32,617 bases of DNA, taken from positions 1 to 32,617 of the forward strand of contig JAUSFE010000110.1 of assembly GCA_030649945.1 (NCBI GenBank), written 5' to 3'. Under the pieces are notes generated by a model that made no database searches, was not told the origin of the DNA, and worked only from the letters and a program-made list of their open reading frames with translations. Position 1 is the first letter of the stretch; each line of letters opens with the position of its first letter. Below, piece after piece: positions 7,470 through 15,615 of the stretch. Source of the DNA: Dehalococcoidia bacterium. GTDB lineage: Bacteria > Chloroflexota > Dehalococcoidia > SM23-28-2 > RBG-16-64-32. The position numbers and the translations under genes were made by a program.

Positions 7470-7498
7470 AAGACAGCTCCCCGGCGGCAGCCGTTACA
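7470..7498 (-). promoter_or_regulatory. ECF-type promoter-like element before the ICMT-like gene
   Basis: On the minus strand TGTAAC (7498-7493), 17 nt, TGTCTT (7475-7470). The -35 half is identical to those of the sigma gene and of both cpaB elements. The -10 half keeps the central TC. It ends 12 bases before ATG 7457, which either makes that transcript nearly leaderless or favours the internal start at 7394. Confidence 0.5.
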
Positions 7499-7651
7499 CG
7501 CCGGTGGCGGCGGGTCGTGTCAACCGAACGTTCACCTGCCCGGCGGTTGTCTGCGCCCGCCCCGCGCATCTCTACATAAGGATGGAAAAGCTTGAGCTCA
7601 AGACGAACGGTTGGGTGACGGTGAATAATCGGTTTCCGGCCGGAGCAGGTG

Positions 7652-7680
7652 CGTAACGAACGCCCCGCACAGGCCATCTA
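7652..7680 (+). promoter_or_regulatory. ECF-type promoter of the Flp pilin genes
   Basis: CGTAAC (7652-7657), 17 nt, CATCTA (7675-7680), about 100 bases before the first pilin start. It shares GTAAC and the central TC of the -10 with the sigma-gene and cpaB elements. The leader that follows contains a small hairpin (GGCCAACTGGCC) and repeated GGAGACCC words before the strong ribosome site. Confidence 0.55.
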
Positions 7681-7780
7681 TCGTAGTGAAATGCGGCCGA
7701 ACGACGCGCTGCCGCCCGGCGGAGCGGCGACCGGCCAACTGGCCAAACGGAGACCCGGAGACCCGGAGAAAGGAGGAGAG

Positions 7781-7963
7781 ATGATCTCCAAGATCAACGA
7801 GACCCTGCTGCGGTTGATGGCTCGCTTCCAGCGGGAAGAGGGCCAGGCCATGGCTGAGTACGGCTTGATCCTGGCACTCATCGCGGTGGTCGCCATTGCG
7901 GCCCTGACGCTGCTCGGCACTACCATCGCGACCAAGCTGGGACAGATTACCACCGCGATGTAA
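7781..7963 (+). CDS. flp: Flp family type IVb pilin, copy 1
   Basis: A 60-residue Flp pilin: a short basic leader, then the processing motif G21-QAMAEY with the conserved Glu-Tyr (E26, Y27), then a single hydrophobic helix (LILALIAVVAIAALTLLG). Cleavage after G21 by the prepilin peptidase would give a mature subunit of about 39 residues, the bulk polymer of the Tad pilus. The ribosome site AAAGGAGGAG directly before ATG 7781 is near-perfect, which fits a highly made protein. It differs from the downstream copy at only six positions (8, 13, 20, 51, 55, 60). Confidence 0.95.
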   Translation: MISKINETLLRLMARFQREEGQAMAEYGLILALIAVVAIAALTLLGTTIATKLGQITTAM

Positions 7964-8019
7964 GGTCGCGAACCCACAGTCCTGGCAATTTGGGGGGCGA
8001 TCAAGAGAAAGGAGGAGAG

Positions 8020-8202
8020 ATGATCTCCAAGATCAATGAGGCTCTGCTGCGGCTAGTGGCTCGTTTCCAGCGGGAAGACGGCCAGGCCATGGCCGAGTAC
8101 GGCCTGATCCTGGCGCTCATCGCGGTGGTGGCGATCGCAGCCCTGACGCTGCTCGGCACCACCATCGCGGGGAAGCTGGGCGAGATCACCACCGCCCTGT
8201 AA
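8020..8202 (+). CDS. flp: Flp family type IVb pilin, copy 2
   Basis: A second 60-residue Flp pilin with the same G21-QAMAEY processing site and helix, 56 bases after copy 1. The duplication includes the ribosome site (AGAAAGGAGGAGAG) and everything up to the stop, which points to a recent tandem duplication or gene conversion. ATG 8020 is the start; an in-frame GTG at 7990 lies before the ribosome site. The changes are conservative (for example E20D, Q55E, M60L), so both copies are likely functional, either for dosage or for mixed fibres. Confidence 0.95.
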   Translation: MISKINEALLRLVARFQREDGQAMAEYGLILALIAVVAIAALTLLGTTIAGKLGEITTAL

Positions 8203-8229
8203 GCGGCAATCGATCAGCCTACAGGTCTC

Positions 8230-8269
8230 GGTTTACGGGCGGACCAGCTTTTCGGTCCGCCCGTAAACC
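8230..8269 (+). terminator. Strong hairpin after the pilin genes (attenuator or processing stem)
   Basis: A perfect 16-bp stem (8230-8245 with 8254-8269) and an 8-nt loop AGCTTTTC. There is no U-run after the stem, so it may be a partial terminator or a 3' stabiliser. Either would keep pilin mRNA far more abundant than that of the downstream assembly genes. Confidence 0.7.
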
Positions 8270-8318
8270 ACGACCGGGGGCGCCATGGCCGGCAGCGCGC
8301 CGGCCGGAGGACAGACTA

Positions 8319-8747
8319 TTGTTCCTGCCTAAAGCAGTGCGAATGAAGAAGCTGGGGGGCGAACGAGGGCAGGCCCTCACGGAGCTCGTCCTCCTTCTGC
8401 CTATCTTCCTGATCCTGGTGTTCGCCATCGTGGACTTCGGCATGGGATTTCACTCCTATATCACCGTGACGAACTCCGCCCGCGAAGGCGCCAGGCTGGG
8501 CGCTGTGGGTGGGAGCTCGGCCGCGATCGCGCAGCGCGTGCGCGACACGGCCTCCACGCTGGACCAGGGCAATTTGACCGTGACTGTCACCAACGCCCAG
8601 GGCCCGGTCGGCCAATCCGTAACGGTGAAGGCGGATTACCAGTACAACTTGATCACGCCGCTCACCGGACTGATGTCTTTCGTGAGCGGCGGATCTATCG
8701 GGCCAACGCTGGACGTCACCTCTACCGCTGAGATGAGGCTGGAGTAG
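8319..8747 (+). CDS. tadE: TadE-like pseudopilin
   Basis: A 142-residue TadE-family protein. The motif GERGQALTELVLLLPIFLILVF near the N-terminus has the G-xxxx-E prepilin-peptidase site followed by a transmembrane helix; the rest is the extracytoplasmic domain with the family NSAREGARLGA segment. TTG 8319 is preferred because GGAGG (8306-8310) sits 8 bases upstream. The later GTG 8337 and ATG 8343 have no ribosome site, though ATG 8343 would still retain the processing motif. It follows the pilins after the hairpin and precedes the TadG-like gene. Confidence 0.88.
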   Translation: MFLPKAVRMKKLGGERGQALTELVLLLPIFLILVFAIVDFGMGFHSYITVTNSAREGARLGAVGGSSAAIAQRVRDTASTLDQGNLTVTVTNAQGPVGQSVTVKADYQYNLITPLTGLMSFVSGGSIGPTLDVTSTAEMRLE

Positions 8748-8778
8748 TGCTGTGGGGGGCAAGAAGTGAGGTTGAGCC

Positions 8779-9891
8779 ATGAGGACTACCACGAAAGGAC
8801 CTGAACCACAGCGGGAAACCGGGCAGACCCTAATAATGTTTGCCCTTGCCCTGATCGCGCTAATCGGGTTCATGGCCATGGTGACCGACGTAGGGCTGGC
8901 AATGCAAGAGCGTCGCAACGCCCAGAACGCCGCCGACGCGGCGGCCCTGGCCGGCGTCCGCTTCCTCCCCGGCGATACGGCAGCGGCCAACGCCGCGGCC
9001 AGGGACTGGGCCGCGAAGAACGGCATCGCCCCAAGCGAGGTCGTGGCGGTGGACTTCGAGAATAGTAACACTCTCATCCGGGTGAGGCTGGAGCGGGAGG
9101 TTCCCGCCGTCTTCGCGCGGGTGCTGGGCTTTCTCAGCTTTGACGTGGGCGCCAGCGCCGCCGCTCGCACGGGCTCCGCCGTGGGGATGAGCGGCCTCGT
9201 GCCCTTCGCCGTCCTGGACGACCTGCTGGAGGGCACCCAGTGTTCGTACCCCTTTTCCAGTTGCCAGGAGGTGGCCCTCAAGTACGACAGCACGAACTCG
9301 CCGCCCGAGAGCAACTTCGGCCTAATCGCCATCGATTGCACGGGCGCCAGCTGCGTCCTGGACACCATCAAGGGCGGCTCTCAGAGCCCCGTGTGCTCCA
9401 CTCAGCAACAAACGCCTTTGCCCCCGGGCTGCCCGGCCGAGAAGGACACGGAGCCCGGAAACAAGAAGGGACCCGTCGAGGACGGGGCGGTCTGGCGGCT
9501 CGACCCCAACAACAACGTCAACTGCAACAGCCTCGCTCAAGTGGTCGACGCCAGCAGCAACGTCCTGGCCGCCTGCAACCCGTGGGGCTCCGTTGCCTAT
9601 TCCAGCCTCGACTCCGACGGCGACGGCGGCAGCTGCGACAACCTCTCCAATGGCAACGGCAGCTGCCGGCTCATGGCCATCCCGGTCATTGACGACCTGG
9701 GGCAAGGCAGCGCGGCGGAGACCATCACAGAGTTCGCCCTGTTCTGGCTTAACAGTATCCAGCAACCGTGCCAGGGGAGCCACTGCGAAATCTCGGGCTA
9801 CTTTATCGATGCTCACGTTAGCATCAGCGGCCTTGTGGGGAACTACGACCCCGAAGATAACCCGTTCCTGATCTTCAAGCTGGTGGAGTAG
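8779..9891 (+). CDS. TadG-like Flp pilus assembly protein
   Basis: A 370-residue protein whose N-terminal segment GQTLIMFALALIALIGFMAMVTDVGLAMQ is the putative TadE/G-like anchor. It is followed by QERRNAQNAADAAALAGV, the hallmark of TadG-type proteins. The remaining roughly 300 residues are extracytoplasmic, rich in Cys, Asn, Ser and Gly (CSYPFSSC, GASC, NGSC, GSHC) with Asp-rich turns such as SLDSDGDGGSC. These suggest disulfides and possibly calcium binding. No von Willebrand A domain is evident, unlike classical TadG. It is likely a minor, surface-exposed pilus component or tip protein. Confidence 0.8.
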   Translation: MRTTTKGPEPQRETGQTLIMFALALIALIGFMAMVTDVGLAMQERRNAQNAADAAALAGVRFLPGDTAAANAAARDWAAKNGIAPSEVVAVDFENSNTLIRVRLEREVPAVFARVLGFLSFDVGASAAARTGSAVGMSGLVPFAVLDDLLEGTQCSYPFSSCQEVALKYDSTNSPPESNFGLIAIDCTGASCVLDTIKGGSQSPVCSTQQQTPLPPGCPAEKDTEPGNKKGPVEDGAVWRLDPNNNVNCNSLAQVVDASSNVLAACNPWGSVAYSSLDSDGDGGSCDNLSNGNGSCRLMAIPVIDDLGQGSAAETITEFALFWLNSIQQPCQGSHCEISGYFIDAHVSISGLVGNYDPEDNPFLIFKLVE

Positions 9892-9945
9892 GTACGGCGC
9901 CGAACAACGGCGGGCACGACTATTCGCAAAGCGATGGACAGCCTT

Positions 9946-9974
9946 TGTAACGGCGCTTGCCCTCTTACCATCTT
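9946..9974 (+). promoter_or_regulatory. ECF-type promoter P1 upstream of cpaB
   Basis: TGTAAC (9946-9951), 17 nt, CATCTT (9969-9974). The -35 is identical to that of the sigma gene. A transcript from here would carry a leader of roughly 275 nt before cpaB. The 9892-10256 gap holds this site, P2 at 10177-10204 and no convincing gene. Confidence 0.5.
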
Positions 9975-10176
9975 AACGTTGGGATGTACCACGGTTGGCC
10001 TGGCCCATGGGTGGCCGGGGCCCTGGAGCTGATGGAGGGGGGAGCACCGGGGTCTTCGAGATCGAGCCCATCGCTCCAGGGGAGTGCGTCATGTCCTGTA
10101 ATCAGCCGGCTCACTATACAGCCGGGAGAGTACGCAGGCTTCAAGGTGGTGGCCCCGCGATCGGGCTTCACCGGGA

Positions 10177-10204
10177 TGTAACAATGCCGGAGTGCTGGCG
10201 TCAT
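10177..10204 (+). promoter_or_regulatory. ECF-type promoter P2 upstream of cpaB
   Basis: TGTAAC (10177-10182), 16 nt, CGTCAT (10199-10204). The -35 sequence, the 16-nt spacer and the CGTC core are all identical to the element in front of the ECF sigma gene. The predicted start of transcription lies about 45-50 bases before the cpaB ATG. This is the best match outside the sigma gene and would drive the pilus assembly operon. Confidence 0.7.
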
Positions 10205-10256
10205 TTATTTGTGAATTGACCGCAGTTCAAACGAGTAATTTCAAGGGGGAGAGCCC

Positions 10257-11075
10257 ATGATCAAGAATCTGGCAATCGGCAGCGGGTCGAACAGGACGTT
10301 CCTTGTGCTCGCGCTGATACTCGGCCTGGTGAGCGCTGTGCTCATCGGCGTCTTCCTCAGCCAGTCCAGGGGGAACGGTGGTGAACAGGCCACCACTCTC
10401 ACCGGACCGGTCGTTGTGGCTTCCCAGGACATCCCGGCGCTAACGCGCGTCACGGAGAACATGGTTGTGGTGAAGAGCCTGTCCGTGGACGCCGTGTTGC
10501 CCGGCGCGTTCACGGAACCGGAGGCGGTGGTGGGACAGATCACCCAGGTGCCGGTGGCCGCGGGCGAGCAGATCCTGCCCGCCAAGGTTACGGCCACTGC
10601 GTCGGCCCTCCAGGAGTTCGGGGACAAGACGCCCCTGTCTCTCCTGATCCCGCAGGGGAAGCGCGCCTTTGCCATTGGCCTCACCCAGATCGCGGCGGCC
10701 GGCGGACTGGTCCGCCCCGGTGATCACGTGGACGTGATCCTGAGCCGGACCGTGGACACGCAGGGGCAAACCCAACTGGCGCCCGCTGCTGCCTGCTACG
10801 TCGTTCAGGATGTTGAGGTGCTCGCCATCGGCGAGACCGTGAAGAGGTCAGCGACTGAGGGCGACGTTAGCGCCATCGCCGCCGCCGGCACGGACTCCGC
10901 CGCCGTCTCCGCTACTCTGGCGGTCTCTCCGGACCAGGCGTGGGTCCTGGCCGGAGCCCAGGAGAGCGCCGGCGACAAGACTGTGGGCAACCAGCTCTGG
11001 ATCGCGCTGCGGCCGTTTGGGGAGCGCGGAGAGTCCAGCTCCTTACCGGTCTGCGGCGCCAGGCCCGGGGCGTGA
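10257..11075 (+). CDS. cpaB: Flp pilus assembly protein CpaB/RcpC
   Basis: A 272-residue CpaB/RcpC protein. An N-terminal membrane anchor (about residues 14-35) is followed by a SAF domain (VVASQDIPALTRVTENMVVVK to PVAAGEQILPAKV, about residues 50-110) and the RcpC region (FAIGLTQIAAAGGLVRPGDHVDVIL, then the long variable tail). RcpC works on the extracytoplasmic side in pilus assembly; SAF domains can bind glycans. Ribosome site AAGGGGGAG precedes ATG 10257. It starts the assembly operon cpaB-tadZ-tadA-tadB-tadC. No secretin gene (CpaC/RcpA) follows, unlike in proteobacterial clusters. Confidence 0.9.
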   Translation: MIKNLAIGSGSNRTFLVLALILGLVSAVLIGVFLSQSRGNGGEQATTLTGPVVVASQDIPALTRVTENMVVVKSLSVDAVLPGAFTEPEAVVGQITQVPVAAGEQILPAKVTATASALQEFGDKTPLSLLIPQGKRAFAIGLTQIAAAGGLVRPGDHVDVILSRTVDTQGQTQLAPAAACYVVQDVEVLAIGETVKRSATEGDVSAIAAAGTDSAAVSATLAVSPDQAWVLAGAQESAGDKTVGNQLWIALRPFGERGESSSLPVCGARPGA

Positions 11076-11082
11076 GGTAACG

Positions 11083-12330
11083 ATGACACGTAATCCAGGG
11101 GTCGCCGTCATTGACCAGGATTCCGCCAGCAGGGCGGAGATCCAGAAGCTCCTCGCCCTCTCCGGGTTCGCCGTGCTGGGCGAGGCCGGATACGGAATTG
11201 AGGCCGTGTCTCTGGCGAAGGAGACCGGGCCGGACGTAGTCGTCATCTCCATTGAGGAGCCGGTCGTGCGCGCCCTGCAGACCGTCGAAGCCATCGCCGA
11301 CCTCCTCCCTCAGTCGCCGATAATCGGATACTCCACCCTCCGCGACCCCGGCGCCATGCGCAAGGCAATGCAGGCCGGCGTCAAGGACTACCTGGTCAGC
11401 CCCGTGAAAGAGGAGGACCTGATCAACTCCATCCACGCGGTCCTGGCTCAGGAAGAGCGCAGGCGAGCCCGCATGGCGGGCGAGGCCGACGAGCCGGTGG
11501 CTGCCGGCACGGTGATCACCGTGTTCGGCGCCAAGGGCGGCATCGGTAAGACCACTATCGCCACGAACGTCGCCACCGCCCTCGTCCAGAAGACCAACCA
11601 GTCCGTTGTCCTCGTGGACCTGGACACGCGCTTCGGCGATGTCGCCATCCTCATGGACGTGCCGGTAGAGCGCTCCATCGCCGATCTGGCGGTGCCAGAG
11701 CAAGAAATCACCCGTGAGATGCTGCAGGAATGCCTCTATCTGCACAACACCGGCGTCGCCATTCTGCCCGCGCCCATCCGCCCGACGGACTGGCGCAATG
11801 TCCACGCCGGCCACATTGAGCGGGTGGTCGGCCTCCTCGCCCAGACCTATGACTACGTGATCCTGGACACGCCCGGCACCTTCAACGACATCGTCGCCCG
11901 GGCGCTGGAGCTGGCCGCCATGGTCGTCCTCGTGGCCACCGTGGACATGGCCAGCCTGAAGGACACCCTGCTGGCCCTGGACATGCTCCGCTCCTGGAAC
12001 TTCCCCCAGGAGAAGGTGAAGCTCGTGATCAACGCCACGAATGAGGCCAGCAACGTCCAGCCGCAGGAAGTGAAGCGCATGCTGGGGCGAGAGGTGTTCT
12101 GGTCCATCCCTTATGACCGGAGCATCAGTACGGCCACGCAGCTGGGCATGCCCGTGGTTGTGGCCAAGCCGCAGTCCCGGGCGGCGGAAAGCCTCGTGGA
12201 GATGGCCTACGCGCTCAGCGGTGTGCGCCAGGAGCGGGCGCAGAAGTCCAAGGAACCCCAGAAGAACGGCTTCTTGAGCCGCTTCCTGGGCACGACCGCG
12301 GACGAGAAGACGGAAGTAACGGTGGAATGA
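11083..12330 (+). CDS. tadZ: Pilus assembly ATPase TadZ/CpaE (receiver-like plus ParA-type domain)
   Basis: A 415-residue two-domain protein. Residues about 5-122 form a CheY-like receiver (VAVIDQDSASRAEIQKLL, PDVVVISIE, VKDYLVSPVK). After a linker, residues 143-400 are a MinD/ParA-like ATPase with the deviant Walker A KGGIGKTT (151-158), the VLVDLDTRFGDVAI segment and YVILDTPG. TadZ localises the Tad machine, usually at a pole. ATG 11083 has GAGG just upstream and follows the cpaB stop by 7 bases. The aspartate in PDVVVI (D51) sits where receivers are phosphorylated, although many TadZ receivers are degenerate. Confidence 0.92.
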   Translation: MTRNPGVAVIDQDSASRAEIQKLLALSGFAVLGEAGYGIEAVSLAKETGPDVVVISIEEPVVRALQTVEAIADLLPQSPIIGYSTLRDPGAMRKAMQAGVKDYLVSPVKEEDLINSIHAVLAQEERRRARMAGEADEPVAAGTVITVFGAKGGIGKTTIATNVATALVQKTNQSVVLVDLDTRFGDVAILMDVPVERSIADLAVPEQEITREMLQECLYLHNTGVAILPAPIRPTDWRNVHAGHIERVVGLLAQTYDYVILDTPGTFNDIVARALELAAMVVLVATVDMASLKDTLLALDMLRSWNFPQEKVKLVINATNEASNVQPQEVKRMLGREVFWSIPYDRSISTATQLGMPVVVAKPQSRAAESLVEMAYALSGVRQERAQKSKEPQKNGFLSRFLGTTADEKTEVTVE

Positions 12331-12337
12331 GGTTGAG

Positions 12338-13690
12338 ATGACCAGTTGGCAGCAAGGCAGGAATAGTTCCGGTGCCGGCGGCGCCGCCACATTGCCGCGC
12401 ACGACCCCCGGCCGCTACAACGAGGACATGGAGCAGCTGATCTACCGCATGCACCAGATGCTCATCGAAGAGCTGGACGCAGACCAGATCAGCGCCATGC
12501 CGACGGACGAGCGCCGCCGTGTCGTCGAACAGGCCGCCGAGACCCTGCTCCGCCGTGAGATGCCCAGTGTCGGCGGCATCACCCGCGACCAGATCGTGGC
12601 GCGCGTGGTGGACGAGGTCGTCGGCCTCGGACCAATCGACACACTCATGCGCGACCCCTCTATCTCAGAAGTGATGGTGAACGCGCCGGACGAAATCTAC
12701 TTCGAACGCGAGGGCATCCTCTACCTGAGCGATGTCCGCTTCCGTGACCAAGGCCACATCCAGCGCGTCATCGAGCGCATCATCGCGCCCATCGGCCGCC
12801 GGGTGGACGAGTCCTCGCCCATGGTGGACGCCCGCCTGCCGGACGGTTCCCGTGTCAACGTGATCATCCCGCCCGTTGCGCCCAAAGGCCCCACCATCAC
12901 CATCAGAAAGTTCCGGGCGGACAAACTGACGATAGAAGACCTGATCAACGCCGGCACACTGACGGCGGACATGGCCGAGTTCCTGAAGGCCTGCGTGAAG
13001 CTGAAGCTAAACATCCTCATCTCCGGTGGTACCGGTACCGGTAAGACCACCTGCCTCAACGCGCTGTCCGCGTTCATCCCCGAAAGCGAGCGCATCATCA
13101 CCATCGAGGACCCGGTGGAAATGAAGATGCAGCAGCCCCATGTGGTGAGCATGGAGGCGCGCCCGGCCAACATTGACGGCAAGGGCGAGATCACCCAGCG
13201 CGAACTGCTGCGCAATACCCTCCGCATGCGCCCGGACCGCATCATCATCGGCGAGGTGCGCGGCTCCGAGGCCTTCGAGATGCTGAACGCCATGAACACG
13301 GGCCACGAAGGCTCCCTCTCCACGGTTCACGCCAACACCCCCCGCGACGCCCTGGCCCGCATCGAGAACATGGTCCTCATGGCCAACCTGGAACTGCCTG
13401 ACAGGGCCATCCGCGAGCAAATGGCCTCCGCCCTGCACCTCATCATCCAGCTGGCGCGGTTCACGGACGGCGTGCGGCGCGTCACCCACGTCACGGAAGT
13501 CGCGGGGATGGAGGGCTCTGTGGTGACCCTGCAGGACCTGTTCCGTTTCCAGCAGACGGGCGTGGACGAGGAGGGCCGGATCCTGGGCGCGATGACCCCG
13601 ACGGGCATACGCCCGAGCTTTGCCGAGCGCTTCGAAGCCGTTGGTATCAGCCTGCCCGCGGAGCTGTTCCTGTCGGCGCCGCGGAGGTAG
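12338..13690 (+). CDS. tadA: Tad pilus secretion ATPase TadA/CpaF
   Basis: A 450-residue CpaF-type hexameric ATPase that powers pilus extension (and retraction in Tad systems). The N-terminal helical domain (about 30-95) is followed by the PAS-like region (SEVMVNAPDEIYFEREG), then the motor: Walker A GGTGTGKTT (230-238), the Asp box IEDPVEM (E257), Walker B RIIIGEVRG (E306) and the His box GHEGSLSTVHAN. All expected catalytic residues are intact. It starts 7 bases after tadZ and ends 2 bases before tadB. Confidence 0.95.
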   Translation: MTSWQQGRNSSGAGGAATLPRTTPGRYNEDMEQLIYRMHQMLIEELDADQISAMPTDERRRVVEQAAETLLRREMPSVGGITRDQIVARVVDEVVGLGPIDTLMRDPSISEVMVNAPDEIYFEREGILYLSDVRFRDQGHIQRVIERIIAPIGRRVDESSPMVDARLPDGSRVNVIIPPVAPKGPTITIRKFRADKLTIEDLINAGTLTADMAEFLKACVKLKLNILISGGTGTGKTTCLNALSAFIPESERIITIEDPVEMKMQQPHVVSMEARPANIDGKGEITQRELLRNTLRMRPDRIIIGEVRGSEAFEMLNAMNTGHEGSLSTVHANTPRDALARIENMVLMANLELPDRAIREQMASALHLIIQLARFTDGVRRVTHVTEVAGMEGSVVTLQDLFRFQQTGVDEEGRILGAMTPTGIRPSFAERFEAVGISLPAELFLSAPRR

Positions 13691-13692
13691 AC

Positions 13693-14673
13693 ATGGACCC
13701 CCTGATCGTCCTGGTCTCCGTCACCGTCTTCTTCGCCGTCGTCTCGGTCCTTGTCGGCCTCAAGCGCGGTACTTCTGGAGAGCAGATCTCCTCTCGCCTG
13801 GAGCAGTTCCGCGCCGAGGGCGAGGCTCCCGCAGCGGCCGGGGAGCCGGCCACCAGCCTGAAGCAGCACCGCTCCTATAGCGGCCTGCCTATCCTGAGCA
13901 CGTTCCTCGCACAATTCAAAGGCTCGGAGACAGTGGCGCTGCACCTGGATCGCGCCGGCGTGCCCCTGCGCGTGGGCGAGTACTACATGATCCGCTGGGG
14001 AATGGCGGTGCTCTTCTTCTTTGTGCCTCTCATCTTCGGCCCGTCCGCGTTCATGTTGCTCATCTCCCTGGGCATGGCGGCCGTCGGCTATATGCTCCCC
14101 GCCATGTGGCTCAGCGGCAAGCGCAAGAAGCGGACCGTGCGCGTCAACGCGCAGCTCGTGGACATGCTGGGAATGGTCGCGAACTCCATCAAGTCCGGCT
14201 ACGGCCTCATGCAGAGCTTTGAGTTCGCCGCCCGCCAGATAGATGCGCCGCTCGCCCTTGAGCTGCGCCGCATGCTGCGTGAGGCCAACCTGGGCCTGAG
14301 CGCCGAGGACGCCCTCAACGCCCTGGGCCAGCGCATCGATAGCAAGGACCTGGACATGGTGCTGACGGCCGTCAACATCCAGCGCGCTGTCGGCGGAAAC
14401 CTGGCGGAGATCCTGGACCAGGTGGCCTTCACCATGCGCGAGCGCGAGCGCGTCCGGGGCGAGATCTCAACGCTGACGGCGCAGCAGAAGATGACGGGCA
14501 TCGTCATCGGCGGCCTGCCGGTGTTCATGTTCGCTATCTTCATGGTGATGAATCCCGCCTATATGAGCGTGCTCTTTAACGAACTTGCCGGGCGCATCAT
14601 ACTGCTGACTGCGGTTGGCCTGGAGTTCCTGGGCTACTTCACCCTCAAACGCATGATGGCGATCGACGTATAG
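13693..14673 (+). CDS. tadB: Tad pilus inner membrane platform protein TadB
   Basis: A 326-residue GspF-type platform protein. It has an N-terminal helix (VLVSVTVFFAVVSVLVGL), a cytoplasmic linker, two membrane segments around residues 98-142, the T2SSF domain (LVDMLGMVANSIKSGYGLMQ to QVAFTMRERERVRGE) and two C-terminal helices. TadB pairs with TadC and contacts TadA. It begins 2 bases after the tadA stop, so coupling is likely. Confidence 0.92.
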   Translation: MDPLIVLVSVTVFFAVVSVLVGLKRGTSGEQISSRLEQFRAEGEAPAAAGEPATSLKQHRSYSGLPILSTFLAQFKGSETVALHLDRAGVPLRVGEYYMIRWGMAVLFFFVPLIFGPSAFMLLISLGMAAVGYMLPAMWLSGKRKKRTVRVNAQLVDMLGMVANSIKSGYGLMQSFEFAARQIDAPLALELRRMLREANLGLSAEDALNALGQRIDSKDLDMVLTAVNIQRAVGGNLAEILDQVAFTMRERERVRGEISTLTAQQKMTGIVIGGLPVFMFAIFMVMNPAYMSVLFNELAGRIILLTAVGLEFLGYFTLKRMMAIDV

Positions 14674-14683
14674 GAGCCAACCG

Positions 14684-15601
14684 ATGCTGTTAGTGCTCAT
14701 CGTCCTCTCGGTCTTCGCGACCGTCACCGCAGTGGCCATCGGCGTGCGCAAGCGGTCCGGCGCCTCGGCTATGGAGTCCCGCATTCAGGACTTCCGCTCG
14801 CGCTCGGCCGTCGGTTACGAAGACGAAGTGGACCTGGACAGACCGTTCGTTGAGCGGGTCCTGAGGCCCGGCGTAGAGGGCATTGCCCGCGCCATGGCCT
14901 CGGTGCTCCCGGCTTCCGTCCTGGCCGACCTGCAGAAGCAGTTGATCATGGCCGGCAACCCCATGAAGCTGAACGCCTACGTCGCCTTCTGGGCCGTCTG
15001 CATGGTCCTCTTCGGCGGTCTGGCGCTCATGATCTTCGTCACCCTCCCGGGCGACCTCCTGCTCCAGAAGCTGGGCATGGCTGTTGTCTTCGCCTCAGTG
15101 GGCTGGCTGGCGCCGAGAATGTGGCTGAAGGGGAAGGTGAAGGCGAAGCAGAAGGCCGTCCTCAGGGCCCTCCCGGATGGGCTGGACCTGATCACGACCT
15201 GCGTGGAGGCCGGACTGGGCCTGGACGCCGCCCTGTCCCGCGTGGCGGAGAAGAGCAGCGGCCCCCTGGCCGATGACATCACCCGCACCCTGCGCGATAT
15301 GGCCATGGGCAAGCTGCGCCGGGACGCGCTCGCGGAATTGGGGGAGCGTAATGGCGTTGAGGAGCTCAGCAACTTCATCAACTCTGTGATCCAGGCCGAG
15401 CAGCTGGGCGTCGGCATCGCCCAGGTGCTCCGTGTGCAATCGGAGCAGCTGCGGACCAAGCGCCGCCAGCGCGCGGAGCAGGCGGCCCATGAGGCGCCCA
15501 TCAAGATGCTCTTCCCGCTGGTGCTATTCATCTTCCCGGCGTTCCTGCTGGTAATCCTGGGGCCCGCCGCCATCCGCATCTCCGACACCCTGATGAAGTA
15601 A
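14684..15601 (+). CDS. tadC: Tad pilus inner membrane platform protein TadC
   Basis: A 305-residue second GspF-type platform protein. It has an N-terminal helix, two central helices (AFWAVCMVLFGGLALMIFV and the next), the T2SSF domain (LPDGLDLITTCVEAGLGLDAALSRVAEKS through VLRVQSEQLRTKRRQRAEQAA) and the terminal KMLFPLVLFIFPAFLLVILGPA helix typical of TadC. It starts 10 bases after tadB with AGGAG upstream. It is the last recognised structural gene of the operon; an XRE regulator follows 14 bases later. Confidence 0.92.
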   Translation: MLLVLIVLSVFATVTAVAIGVRKRSGASAMESRIQDFRSRSAVGYEDEVDLDRPFVERVLRPGVEGIARAMASVLPASVLADLQKQLIMAGNPMKLNAYVAFWAVCMVLFGGLALMIFVTLPGDLLLQKLGMAVVFASVGWLAPRMWLKGKVKAKQKAVLRALPDGLDLITTCVEAGLGLDAALSRVAEKSSGPLADDITRTLRDMAMGKLRRDALAELGERNGVEELSNFINSVIQAEQLGVGIAQVLRVQSEQLRTKRRQRAEQAAHEAPIKMLFPLVLFIFPAFLLVILGPAAIRISDTLMK

Positions 15602-15615
15602 GGCGGTTCGAACAC

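Noticed and set aside
9902..9960. Possible cyclic-di-GMP riboswitch, because of GGGCACGAC and CGCAAAGC words
   Set aside because: The conserved GEMM core and the paired helices around it are not present. The words alone are not enough.
9984..10219. Small ORFs upstream of cpaB
   Set aside because: No ribosome site, no recognisable motif, and two overlapping frames equally open. They lie between the two promoter-like elements.
15602..15615. GGTTCGAAC resembling a tRNA T-loop
   Set aside because: There are only 14 bases between tadC and the XRE gene, and no cloverleaf can form. No tRNA was found anywhere in the window.
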